Positions 24,100-31,145 are shown, counted from the stretch's first letter. The stretch is 34,543 bases of DNA from CAYXST01 sp964472495 (GCA_964472495.1 CAYYLD010000005.1:1-34543), one strand, 5' to 3'. Numbers and translations are program-made. The notes: generated by a model from the sequence alone, not told the origin.

Positions 24100-24405
24100 A
24101 GTTAAATTAGTGAGTAGTAGAGTGAGAATCCTGACCTTTTTAAGGGTTCCAGGTCCCTCCTCCTGGTTAACGGGCTCTATGCTCAAAGGGATTCTCACCC
24201 TATTGCTTACTAGTTGTCTTAGTAAGCAGGAGCATTTCTTTCTGTCTTTGGTTGGGTCTAACTCGACCAATAGCTTAAAGAGGTGTTAAATCATTTATCG
24301 CTACGGCAATAAATGAATACCTTAAAAATATTGAGAGCGGCAATTTATTTGCCTCTCTCTAAAATCCCGTCAGCCTGTTCTTTGCTGGTGGGATTTTAGA
24401 GAGAT
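24100..24405 (+). ncRNA. Candidate structured RNA with anti-SD loop
   Basis: The 530-nt gap between MFS and the next gene holds no protein-like frame on the plus strand. Behind a strong promoter there are ordered hairpins. GTGAGAATCC (24122-24131)/GGATTCTCAC (24189-24198) encloses CCAGG-TCCCTCCT-CCTGG (24149-24166). Next come GCTTACTA/TAGTAAGC (24205-24227), a 9-bp hairpin at 24248-24270, TCATTTAT/ATAAATGA (24291-24316), and GAGAG-GGCAA/TTGCC-CTCTC (24333-24359). The RNA probably ends at the 14-bp stem CTCTCTAAAATCCC/GGGATTTTAGAGAG (24355-24403), which competes with the preceding hairpin for CTCTCT. The apical loop TCCCTCCT is complementary to Shine-Dalgarno sequences. It does not show RNase P, tmRNA or SRP RNA signatures. 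Confidence 0.55.
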
Positions 24406-24419
24406 TAATTCCTCAACAT

Positions 24420-24442
24420 AAAAGCCCCTTCTAGGGGCTTTT
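24420..24442 (-). terminator. Bidirectional intrinsic terminator
   Basis: AAAAGCCCC (24420-24428) / GGGGCTTTT (24434-24442), 9 bp with a 5-nt loop. Both strands end in a T4 run. It terminates the single-TM protein gene on the minus strand. Confidence 0.85.
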
Positions 24443-24473
24443 ATGATTAGAATTTTAGAGGGAAAGAACAATA

Positions 24474-25235
24474 TTACCAGGAAACAACTAAAGCGCTGTA
24501 TTTTTCCAAAACTTTCAGTTGTTCCGGGGTTAAATTTTGAGAAGCGTCAACGGCTTCTTTAATTAAATCTTCCGAAAAAGAAACTTCTTCATCAACTTCT
24601 AAAGGCCGGGAACCAATGCTGTCTTTAAGGTAATCCTCAATGTAGATTTTATGTTCATTGGTTAATTCTTGAGGATGGTCTTGGAGGTAATCCTTGAGAG
24701 CTCGTCGAGCCAAATGAGTCACTCCGTCGCCCTGAGCGGCTTTCTCAACAATAGTCCCTTCTTCCTGACGGCCAGTCGGAATTATTTCTTTAATAGTTTC
24801 CGGACCGGGTTCTTCTTCTGCGATGGTTTCGCCAGCAGCGAATTTATCCTGAGGAAGGATATTCTCTTCTTCCTGGCTAAGCAGCCCTTCTTCCAAGTTA
24901 ATCGTTGGCTCTTGGCTGGTGGACGGAGTTATTTCCGGCTGGCTTTTTTGACTGGCATAAAGATAAATACCGCCAGCTAAAATCAAAAGGGCGATAGTCG
25001 GCAAAATCACTGAACTGCCGTACTTATTAATCCACCCCTTGATTTGTTTGCCCCAACCACCCTTATCTTTCAAGCCGAATTGGGGGCCGCCGCCTGTCGG
25101 AGAATCTGATTCGCTTGGATTACCGGGATTATTTTGTCCTGACCGGGAAATAGCCGAAAAAGAAGCTGATTTGTCTTTAGATTGACTAATCTGTTTTAAA
25201 AGATCTGATTGGACTGTCTTATCTTGATTTTGCAT
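24474..25235 (-). CDS. Single-TM protein of unknown function
   Basis: A 253-aa protein from the ATG at 25235. A cytoplasmic Ser/Lys/Gly-rich N-terminus is followed by one span, SVILPTIALLILAGGIYLYA, then a long acidic Pro/Glu-rich linker and a helical C-terminal domain (LARRALKDYLQDHPQELTNEHKIYIEDYLKD, ending ...LEKYSALVVSW). GAGGAG sits 9-10 nt before this ATG, which decides the start; a TTG at 25358 keeps the frame open but has no SD and would cross a long leader hairpin. The C-terminal part resembles anti-sigma-like or cell-surface modules of candidate phyla only in layout. No function assigned. Confidence 0.7.
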   Translation of the reverse strand: MQNQDKTVQSDLLKQISQSKDKSASFSAISRSGQNNPGNPSESDSPTGGGPQFGLKDKGGWGKQIKGWINKYGSSVILPTIALLILAGGIYLYASQKSQPEITPSTSQEPTINLEEGLLSQEEENILPQDKFAAGETIAEEEPGPETIKEIIPTGRQEEGTIVEKAAQGDGVTHLARRALKDYLQDHPQELTNEHKIYIEDYLKDSIGSRPLEVDEEVSFSEDLIKEAVDASQNLTPEQLKVLEKYSALVVSW

Positions 25236-25293
25236 GATAGACATCTCCTCTTCCGCTTTGCTTAATCTTTCGACCTTTTTCCCTCCAATATAT

Positions 25294-25344
25294 AGACCTC
25301 TTGCCCGATGGTTTTCATAATGAAAATCGTCAGGCAAGAGGTCT
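25294..25344 (-). promoter_or_regulatory. Long leader hairpin upstream of the single-TM protein
   Basis: AGACCTCTTGCC (25294-25305) pairs perfectly with GGCAAGAGGTCT (25333-25344), and TTTTCAT/ATGAAAA extends the stem inward. It lies between the promoter and the SD-preceded start at 25235, so it is in the 5' leader and could protect the mRNA or control translation. No T run follows on the minus strand. Confidence 0.65.
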
Positions 25345-25370
25345 GGTTTAATTTTCAAGATACGGATTTT

Positions 25371-25379
25371 ATTATATCA
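25371..25379 (-). promoter_or_regulatory. Extended -10 promoter for the single-TM protein
   Basis: Minus-strand TGATATAAT (plus strand 25371-25379) with a partial -35 (TGGTCA, 25394-25399) inside the end of the RNase J gene. Confidence 0.55.
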
Positions 25380-25382
25380 GAT

Positions 25383-27083
25383 TTATACTTCAATGACCAC
25401 TGGCAGAACCATTGGCCGTCGCTGGGTTTTAGTATAAAGAAACTGGCCGATTTTGTCACGGATGTTGTCTTTAACGTAAGCCCAATTGACTGTATGTTCA
25501 TTGGAAGCGGTCTGGCTGATAATCTCTTTTACCTTTTCCCTGGTTTGGTCAAGCAGCTCCTTTGATTCTCTTAAATAGACGAAGCCTCGCGAAATGATGT
25601 CCGGTTCGCCGTGGACCCGGCCGGTCTTGCTGTCGATTATGGCGATAATAACAAACATACCATCTTGAGCCATGGCTTGTCTATCCCTGAGAACTATTTC
25701 GCCGACATCGCCAACTCCCAAGCCGTCAACCATAACATAGTTAGCCGGCACCTGTTCTTTGCTGATATGGATTGATTTTTGGTCAACCAAAACGACCTGG
25801 CCGTTGTTAGGAATAATAATGTCTTTTGAAGGGACGCCGACGCTTTCAGCAATTTCAGCATGCAATTTAAGCATATAGTAATTGCCCTCAATAGGCATAA
25901 AGAATTTCGGCTTAATTAAATTAATCATCATCTTGAGGTCTTCGCTGGGGGCGTGGCCGCCGGCATGGACATCCATCATTTCGTAGTGAATTACTTTAGC
26001 TCCTTTGCGATAGAGGGCATCTCTTAGATTTTGGATAGTTCGTTCATTGCCGGGGACGACCGAGGAAGAAAAAATAATCGTGTCCTTAGGGTGAATTTTT
26101 AAGAAACGGTGTTCGCCGGTGGCCAAGCGCATCAGAACGGCATTACCTTCGCCTTGGGCGCCGGTACAAAGGATAAGCACCTTATTGTCAGGCAGGTCAT
26201 TGGCCTGTTTGGGAGTAATTAGGGTATATTTATTGACCTTAAGATAGCCCAATTCACGGGCAATGGAGACGTTAGCTTTCATGCTGTAACCGTCCACGGC
26301 CACCCTGCGGCCGAATTTTTCCGCCAACCAAATAATCTCTTGAACTCTGGTTAATAAAGAGGCAAAAGTGGCCACAATAATGCGGCCCTCAATGCCTTTA
26401 AAAATCTCTTCCAGAGTTTTCTGGATTTCATTTTCCGAAAGGGAATGACCGGGCGTTTCCGCATCGGTGCTGTCTGACATGAGCAGGAGAACGCCTTCCT
26501 GGCCCAATTGGGTAATTCTGGCCAAATCAGCCGGCGCTTCATTAATCGGACTGTGGTCAAATTTAAAATCCCCGGTATGGATAATTCGACCAACCGGCGT
26601 CTCAATGACTATGCCCATGCTGTCAGGGATATTATGATTAACATGGAAGAACTCAACCTTAAAGCAACCGAGCTCGATTTTGTCGGTTAGTTTGACTTGA
26701 TGGATGTCCAGTTTCGGCGCATTGGGGAAATCTTCTTGTCTTTTGAGAATCATTCCTCGGGTCAGGGGAGCCGTATAAATAGGCGGATTACCCAAGCGGC
26801 CGATGGAATGGGGAATAGCTCCGATATGGTCGTAGTGACCGTGAGTAATGACTACTCCTCGAATTTTATCTTTTTTATCCTTGAGATAGGCCGTGTTAGG
26901 GATGATATAGTCAATGCCGGGCATGTTCTCTTCCGGGAATTGTAAACCCAAATCAATGACCATAATATCATTGCCATACTCAAGAACGGTCATATTGCGA
27001 CCGACTTCTTCTAAACCGCCCAAGGGAATAATCCTTAGGCTTTGTGTTTTTCCGCCAGAAGCGGATTTTGTTGTTTTTGACAT
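25383..27083 (-). CDS. rnj: Ribonuclease J
   Basis: A 566-aa metallo-beta-lactamase/beta-CASP ribonuclease with endo- and 5'-exonuclease activity in mRNA decay and rRNA maturation. Metal site H81-x-H-x-D-H86 (THGHYDHIGAIPH), HTGDFKFD, the beta-CASP section with SDSTDAETPGHS, and the C-terminal motif GGHAPSEDLKMMINLIKPKFFMPIEGNY are all present. The N-terminal LGGLEEVGRNM is typical. No ATG/GTG/TTG lies between 27083 and that conserved N-terminus, so the ATG 2 nt behind the tRNA-Leu 3' end is the start. No SD exists outside the tRNA. It is probably co-transcribed with the tRNA and freed by tRNA 3' processing. Confidence 0.95.
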   Translation of the reverse strand: MSKTTKSASGGKTQSLRIIPLGGLEEVGRNMTVLEYGNDIMVIDLGLQFPEENMPGIDYIIPNTAYLKDKKDKIRGVVITHGHYDHIGAIPHSIGRLGNPPIYTAPLTRGMILKRQEDFPNAPKLDIHQVKLTDKIELGCFKVEFFHVNHNIPDSMGIVIETPVGRIIHTGDFKFDHSPINEAPADLARITQLGQEGVLLLMSDSTDAETPGHSLSENEIQKTLEEIFKGIEGRIIVATFASLLTRVQEIIWLAEKFGRRVAVDGYSMKANVSIARELGYLKVNKYTLITPKQANDLPDNKVLILCTGAQGEGNAVLMRLATGEHRFLKIHPKDTIIFSSSVVPGNERTIQNLRDALYRKGAKVIHYEMMDVHAGGHAPSEDLKMMINLIKPKFFMPIEGNYYMLKLHAEIAESVGVPSKDIIIPNNGQVVLVDQKSIHISKEQVPANYVMVDGLGVGDVGEIVLRDRQAMAQDGMFVIIAIIDSKTGRVHGEPDIISRGFVYLRESKELLDQTREKVKEIISQTASNEHTVNWAYVKDNIRDKIGQFLYTKTQRRPMVLPVVIEV

Positions 27084-27085
27084 AG

Positions 27086-27169
27086 TGGGCGAGGCGGGAT
27101 TCGAACCCGCAAGGTATTGCTACCACTAGTCCCTGAAACTAGCGCGTCTGCCAGTTCCGCCACTCGCCC
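27086..27169 (-). tRNA. tRNA-Leu (anticodon CAG)
   Basis: Minus strand: acceptor stem GGGCGAG/CTCGCCC with discriminator A, D arm GGCGGAACTGGCAGACGC, anticodon stem CTAGT/ACTAG with loop TTCAGGG (CAG), a variable arm closing GGTA/TACC, and T arm GCGGGTTCGAATCCCGC. Total 84 nt, a class II tRNA. CCA is not encoded; the mature 3' end is followed by CT and then the RNase J ATG. Confidence 0.96.
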
Positions 27170-27187
27170 AGAATCGGTCTAAGTAGT

Positions 27188-28153
27188 TTATCCCCTCATC
27201 TTCTTTTTGAACCCTTCAATAGTTTCCTCGGCTAAGGGGTCAACTTGGTATTCTTGAGCTAAATAATAGGAAGCCCAGTCAGCCAATAGAATAGAAGAGA
27301 AGATTCTTTCCAATAAACTTTGGCCAGTTAAATCAATGATTTCCGTCGGCAAACCGCTTTCGTTTAACATTTCGGCGGTTAAATCCATTCTCTTCTTGAT
27401 TTTTGGCTGGTCGGCCGGGTCTTTTAAAATCAGGCAGTGGAAAATCGGCTTATCGTGAAAATGACATTCTTTTTCATGAGCCATGCCTTCTAATTCGTTA
27501 TGATTCAGTTCCGGGAAATAATGAGTAAAAGCCGGTGAGTTTGAATTTTCATTAAGTTTAATTTTCCAGATATAGCCCAGCACTTTTAACTTGTCTGAAA
27601 CATAGATAATCGGGATTTTGCCCCTCAATTTTTTAGCCAAAGCCTGGCCTGATTTTTCTTGGTCAGCCGGCTTTAAATTTTCAGCCATGGCCAGAATTTC
27701 AGAAGATTTGTCATTGGCCAGACCACTGTTGGCTAAAATGGAATACAAAGCGGTGAAAATGTAGCCGGTAGCCATTCGGGGAACCAAACCACTCGGAATT
27801 TCCACCAGCGGCGTCCCATTTTGCTGGCAAAGTTCTTTTAACTGACCGCCGGAAGTAACGGCCGCCATAACCAGTCCTTTTTTAAGGGCTTCCTGATAAG
27901 AGGCCAAGCATTCTTCGGTATTACCAGAATAAGAGCTGAAAATAGCTAAATCTTTTTTTGAAGCAGGTAATTGATAGTTACGGTTAACCCGGATAGGCAA
28001 GTCAAGCCAGCTCGATAAAATCTCGGCTGGCCAGGCGCTGCCGCCCATGCCGGAAACGACAATATTTTCAAATTTACCCTCAACTTTAATTTGACGGGCT
28101 AATTCCAGTCCTTGAATAAATTGTTTAGGAAAATCTAAAATAATTTGTTTCAT
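27188..28153 (-). CDS. Bifunctional phosphoglucose/phosphomannose isomerase
   Basis: A 321-aa SIS-domain sugar-phosphate isomerase of the PGI/PMI type. SGMGGSAWPAEIL and FSSYSGNTEECL bind the phosphate, SGLVPRMATG holds a conserved Arg, KLNENSNSPAFTHYFPELNHNELEG provides the catalytic Glu and His region, and the C-terminal QVDPLAEETIEGFKKK is typical. It interconverts glucose-6-phosphate or mannose-6-phosphate with fructose-6-phosphate, which complements the sugar-phosphate operon at 12.4-19.7 kb. Located 18 nt upstream of the tRNA-Leu on the same strand, so it may be co-transcribed with tRNA and RNase J. No SD is obvious. Confidence 0.92.
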   Translation of the reverse strand: MKQIILDFPKQFIQGLELARQIKVEGKFENIVVSGMGGSAWPAEILSSWLDLPIRVNRNYQLPASKKDLAIFSSYSGNTEECLASYQEALKKGLVMAAVTSGGQLKELCQQNGTPLVEIPSGLVPRMATGYIFTALYSILANSGLANDKSSEILAMAENLKPADQEKSGQALAKKLRGKIPIIYVSDKLKVLGYIWKIKLNENSNSPAFTHYFPELNHNELEGMAHEKECHFHDKPIFHCLILKDPADQPKIKKRMDLTAEMLNESGLPTEIIDLTGQSLLERIFSSILLADWASYYLAQEYQVDPLAEETIEGFKKKMRG

Positions 28154-28167
28154 CGATAAAGGGTGTC

Positions 28168-28202
28168 GTTCCCGGGGCGTCCCTTTTTTATACGCCCTTT
28201 TT
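28168..28202. repeat. Half copy of the palindromic repeat (copy 6)
   Basis: GTTCCCGGGGCGTCCC followed by TTTTTTATACGCCC and T5 matches one arm of the full element. The other arm is missing. It fills the space between the peptide-binding protein stop and the PGI/PMI start, within a single same-strand cluster. Confidence 0.8.
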
Positions 28203-29877
28203 ATTGCCAGAGACGCTTAGTTTTAATGTACCAGTTTTCTATTTGAGAGAAGCGTTGAGTATGAGTAGGTAGTTTCTCTATTCCTGAGACTCCTTTAACT
28301 TTCTTGTTGACTGGATAAAGATAATCTGGACTAAAGAGAAAGACGGCCGGCACGTCGTCAACTAATAGTTTTTGGAATTCTACGTACTGGCCAGTTCTTT
28401 TTTCTTCGTCTAGATTTTGCCGGGCTTCTTCCAGTAATTTATCAGCATCTTTATTCTGATAAAGAGCTAAGTTAAGACCAGGGTCCTTGCTTTGAGAAGA
28501 ATGCCAAAAAGCAAAAGGGTCTGGGTCAGCGGCCAAGGCCTGACCAAAGAGTAAGGCATCGTATTGGCGCGGTCGCAGATAATCTTCCTGAAGGGTTGTC
28601 GAATCGATTATTTCTAAATTGATTTGAGCGCCAATTTTTTCCCATTGTTCTTTAAGTAATTCGGCTGTTTGTTTAATTTCCGGCCAATCACTGGCTGCCA
28701 AAGTTATTTCTAGTTTAGTCAATTCATCTTTAATTTCCTTCTCTCTGATACCGTCCTCGTCTTGGTCAGTCCAGCCAGCTTCTTCTAAAATATTATTAGC
28801 GTGTTCCAAGGCAAAATCATAAATTTTAATTTCTTCGGCATAACCCAGACAGCCGGGCAAGAGCGGCGAATTGACGATAATTCCTTTATTATCTAAAACC
28901 TGCTCAAGCAGAGCCTGCTTATCAATCGCGTAAGCCAGAGCTAGGCGGACTGTTTTATCAGTCAGGGCCTTGCTTCGGGTTTGATTAAAGAAAACGGCGT
29001 AATAAAGAGGCAGTTTAATCTGATGAAGAACAAGGTTGTTTTTCAAATGAGACAAATTACTTCGCGAAATGGAAGCCAAGCCGTCAATTTGTCTTTTCTG
29101 ATAGGCCTCAATTAGTGCGTCTTCGTTGTTGTAGAAACAGAGGACAATCTTTTTAATAAAAGGGCTGGTTGGTTCATCGGCAGCGGTCAAATAATAATTT
29201 TCATTCCGGACCAGTTCAATTGATTTAATTTTACCATTTTTGGCCGTTTTGCTGAAGTTTTTAAATTGATAAGGTCCTGAGCCAATCGGTTTAAGATTGT
29301 ACTCGGCTAAAGGGAAATTAGCCGCCGGAATGTCAGCCCAAATATGTCTGGGTAAAATGCCGAAGGTCAAATTATGTAAAAAGGGCGCGTAAACCGTCTT
29401 TATTTTGAAAAGAAGCTGGTAATCGTCAATTTTTTCCACTTCCACATTCTGCCAAATATTGCGCAAGGGACTCCGATATTCTGGACTTTGAATAGTTTTG
29501 ACCGTAAAGATAATGTCGTTAGTTGTTAAAGGTTCGCTATCGTGCCAGACCACATTTTTCTTCAGGGAGATATTATAAGTCAGACCGTCGTCTCCAATGG
29601 TGTAACTTTCAGCCAAATCAGGAATAAGTTTCCCCTGGCTATCGTACTTGAATAAACCGGAGTAGATGAGCTGAACTAAATCGCGGTCGGCGTCGTTGGT
29701 TGATGAAAGCACCGGATTAATGTAGCGCGGTTGGCCAATAAGGCCTTCTTTGTAATCACCGCCTACTTTGGGCTGGAGATAAGTGTGGCCAAGGATAAAA
29801 TTAATCGCCAGCAGAACAATCGAAATAACAATTACCGAAGCTAAGCTGCGAACCAGCCAGCGTTGACGGAAAGGCAT
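28201..29877 (-). CDS. Peptide/nickel-type ABC transporter substrate-binding protein (family 5)
   Basis: An extracytoplasmic solute-binding protein of the OppA/DppA fold, anchored by one TM near its N-terminus (SLASVIVISIVLLAINFILG). Signatures: GQPRYINPVLSSTNDADRDLVQLIYSGLFKYD, DLAESYTIGDDGLTYNISLKKNVVWHDSEPLTTNDIIFTVK, and VRLALAYAIDKQALL. From the first ATG it is 558 aa. The same frame continues open upstream to 30006 and encodes ...GGKWPSRRQWLQLPK, which I believe matches the cytoplasmic N-terminus of candidate-phyla homologues, so the true protein is probably about 40 residues longer and begins at a non-ATG codon. No permease or ATPase genes are adjacent. It follows secG on the same strand. 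Confidence 0.9.
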   Translation of the reverse strand: MPFRQRWLVRSLASVIVISIVLLAINFILGHTYLQPKVGGDYKEGLIGQPRYINPVLSSTNDADRDLVQLIYSGLFKYDSQGKLIPDLAESYTIGDDGLTYNISLKKNVVWHDSEPLTTNDIIFTVKTIQSPEYRSPLRNIWQNVEVEKIDDYQLLFKIKTVYAPFLHNLTFGILPRHIWADIPAANFPLAEYNLKPIGSGPYQFKNFSKTAKNGKIKSIELVRNENYYLTAADEPTSPFIKKIVLCFYNNEDALIEAYQKRQIDGLASISRSNLSHLKNNLVLHQIKLPLYYAVFFNQTRSKALTDKTVRLALAYAIDKQALLEQVLDNKGIIVNSPLLPGCLGYAEEIKIYDFALEHANNILEEAGWTDQDEDGIREKEIKDELTKLEITLAASDWPEIKQTAELLKEQWEKIGAQINLEIIDSTTLQEDYLRPRQYDALLFGQALAADPDPFAFWHSSQSKDPGLNLALYQNKDADKLLEEARQNLDEEKRTGQYVEFQKLLVDDVPAVFLFSPDYLYPVNKKVKGVSGIEKLPTHTQRFSQIENWYIKTKRLWQ

Positions 29878-30058
29878 GATTTTAGGCAGCTGTAACCACT
29901 GCCGTCGGCTCGGCCACTTGCCCCCGGGTATAGAAAATATCTTCCGCCAATTGATTTTTCTGCCGTAAGCAATTATTTTTTTCAGTTGAGTACGAATAAT
30001 AGTTGATTATCGCCTGGGCGAATCCGCCAGAGGCGGACGAGTCGGAGGCCTTAGTTCT

Positions 30059-30280
30059 TTAAACAATCAAGTTAAGAAAAGCGGTGGCCATGAATAGGCC
30101 GGCCAGAACAATAGAAGAGATAAAAAGAATCTTTTCGAAACCCCTCTTAGTATAGTAGCTGCTGCCGCCACCACCACCACCAAAAATAGCCGAGCCGCCC
30201 GCTCCGCGTTGCTGTAATAGAATAGTCGCCATTAAAGCTAAAGAAATAGCAATTTGGATAATAGATAAGATAGATGACAT
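30059..30280 (-). CDS. secG: Preprotein translocase subunit SecG
   Basis: A 73-aa two-TM protein. Span 1 LSIIQIAISLALMATILLQQ ends in the family motif LLQQRGAGGSAIFGGGG, and span 2 is KILFISSIVLAGLFMATAFLNL. It is the small subunit of the SecYEG channel. Its ATG overlaps the stop of the upstream holin-like gene (TAATG), so the two are translationally coupled. A GGCGGA-type hairpin (TCCGCC/GGCGGA, 30029-30043) lies between it and the peptide-binding protein. Confidence 0.95.
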   Translation of the reverse strand: MSSILSIIQIAISLALMATILLQQRGAGGSAIFGGGGGGSSYYTKRGFEKILFISSIVLAGLFMATAFLNLIV

Positions 30281-30627
30281 TAATCTTCTTTCTTCTTTTT
30301 CCGTCCAAAAACCAAGTTAACTCCGCTAATAATCAAGCTGCCCCAGAAATAGCTCCAGAGACCGGTAATAGTTAATTCAGCGACAAAATACTCCAGAAGC
30401 CACAGAAGGGCTATATTAATGACCAGTGTAAATAGTCCTAAGCTCAAGATAAGCAGGGGAAAGGAAATCAGCTTCAGAATCGGTTTAATAAAGACATTAA
30501 TCAGGCCTAGAATTGAACCAGCAATAGCCAAAGTCAGAATATCGCCCTCAAAAACAAAACCAGGCACTAAATAAGCGGCTAAAAAAATAGCCAGGCCGTT
30601 GGATATGATTTGAATAATAAACCTCAT
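30280..30627 (-). CDS. Four-TM phage holin family 4-like membrane protein
   Basis: A 115-aa protein with four hydrophobic segments: IISNGLAIFLAAYLVPGFVF, LTLAIAGSILGLINVFIKPIL, LISFPLLILSLGLFTLVINIALLWL, and LWSYFWGSLIISGVNLVFG. The pattern GLINVFIKPILKLISFPL..LGLFTLVINIALLWL is the hallmark of the YvlD/phage holin 4 family, common as a chromosomal membrane protein of unknown role. The ATG at 30627 follows a -10 by 13 nt, so the leader is very short. It is coupled to secG. Confidence 0.88.
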   Translation of the reverse strand: MRFIIQIISNGLAIFLAAYLVPGFVFEGDILTLAIAGSILGLINVFIKPILKLISFPLLILSLGLFTLVINIALLWLLEYFVAELTITGLWSYFWGSLIISGVNLVFGRKKKKED

Positions 30628-30640
30628 TTTAGCTATGTAT

Positions 30641-30669
30641 AGATTATCACAAGTCGGGTAGCCGGTCAA
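30641..30669 (-). promoter_or_regulatory. Promoter for the holin-like/secG/peptide-binding operon
   Basis: Minus strand TTGACC (30669-30664), 17-nt spacer, TAATCT (30646-30641). An overlapping TGTGATAAT is an alternative -10. The leader would be about 7 nt. It is back-to-back with the plus-strand promoter at 30680. Confidence 0.65.
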
Positions 30670-30679
30670 GCCCATCCTC

Positions 30680-30708
30680 TTGACAATCTCGGCTCAATTT
30701 TCTACACT
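30680..30708 (+). promoter_or_regulatory. Promoter of a candidate small RNA
   Basis: TTGACA (30680-30685), 17-nt spacer, TACACT (30703-30708), with no ORF behind it on the plus strand until a terminator. Confidence 0.75.
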
Positions 30709-30714
30709 TATAGG

Positions 30715-30853
30715 AAGGGTATCCTTTCTTATTGCTCTTTTCTCCTAAATTTGCTCTTTTCTCCTAAATGCCCACGGGTCCTCCCTGTGGATAACCTTTC
30801 CTTGGATTTTTATCCGCATCTTATTCGCTCGGCATCCGAGGAAAGGTTTTTTT
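30715..30853 (+). ncRNA. Candidate small RNA with tandem anti-SD motifs
   Basis: The unit is promoter, about 140 nt, and intrinsic terminator. Two tandem copies of GCTCTTTTCTCCTAAAT (30734-30750 and 30753-30769) carry CUCC complementary to SD sequences. Hairpin CCACGGG/CCCTGTGG (30772-30790) exposes the loop TCCTC. The terminator stem AACCTTTCCTTGGAT (30793-30807) pairs with ATCCGAGGAAAGGTT (30834-30848) and ends in T7. No open reading frame of note lies inside. Its 3' end converges with the 45-aa gene. Confidence 0.6.
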
Positions 30854-30989
30854 ATTTAGTTCGCTTCATCATTTCTTTTAATTTAAAAACACTCTTACCA
30901 GAAACTCTCATCCGAGGGTTTTTCTTTTTCTGTCGGCGCTTGGCTTTTCTTTCTGCTTTTTCTTCCAGCTGGCTTAATTTATCTTTCAT
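30852..30989 (-). CDS. Small basic protein, 45 aa
   Basis: From the ATG at 30989 the protein is MKDKLSQLEEKAERKAKRR..., a charged helix followed by the basic segment RMRVSGKSVFKLKEMMKRTK. Very high Lys/Arg content suggests nucleic-acid or ribosome binding, but I cannot name a family with confidence. The extended -10 TGTTATAAT ends 6 nt before the ATG and no SD is present, so the mRNA is probably leaderless. The coding strand is supported by this promoter and by the conserved-looking composition. Confidence 0.65.
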   Translation of the reverse strand: MKDKLSQLEEKAERKAKRRQKKKNPRMRVSGKSVFKLKEMMKRTK

Positions 30990-30995
30990 CTGTTA

Positions 30996-31004
30996 ATTAT
31001 AACA
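30996..31004 (-). promoter_or_regulatory. Extended -10 giving a leaderless 45-aa protein mRNA
   Basis: Minus-strand TGTTATAAT, identical to the MFS promoter core, ends 6 nt before the ATG at 30989. Confidence 0.7.
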
Positions 31005-31110
31005 TAATTTTGGCCGCCAGAACAAAACCCGTCATGCTTAACCAAGAAAGGCATTTTTTTTGTCCTTCAAGAGACGTCTTTAAAGGGTCGTCTCTTATCT
31101 TCTTAAACTC

Positions 31111-31139
31111 TTGACAAGGATACTTCTTTATGATAAGTT
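31111..31139 (+). promoter_or_regulatory. Promoter of a structured RNA
   Basis: TTGACA (31111-31116), 17-nt spacer, TAAGTT (31134-31139), just upstream of a 260-nt multibranched fold. A hairpin AAGAGACG/CGTCTCTT (31069-31096) precedes it. Confidence 0.6.
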
Positions 31140-31145
31140 TAAATA

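Noticed and set aside
23944..24270. N-terminal extension of the MFS protein to 24270
   Set aside because: It would translate the promoter and antisense of the structured RNA. The -10 six nt before the ATG at 23943 and the normal length of the shorter protein argue against it.
30734..30769. CRISPR array start
   Set aside because: Only two 17-nt tandem copies with a 2-nt gap, no spacers and no cas genes.
30751..30996. 81-aa plus-strand ORF opposite the 45-aa gene
   Set aside because: It is Phe/Leu-rich antisense of the basic protein, which has a promoter and a normal start on the minus strand; the plus frame also crosses the small RNA terminator.
31033..31060. Weak terminator ATGC...GGCAT followed by T8
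   Set aside because: Stem is only 4-6 bp and no plus-strand transcript is known to enter it, so it was not listed as a feature.
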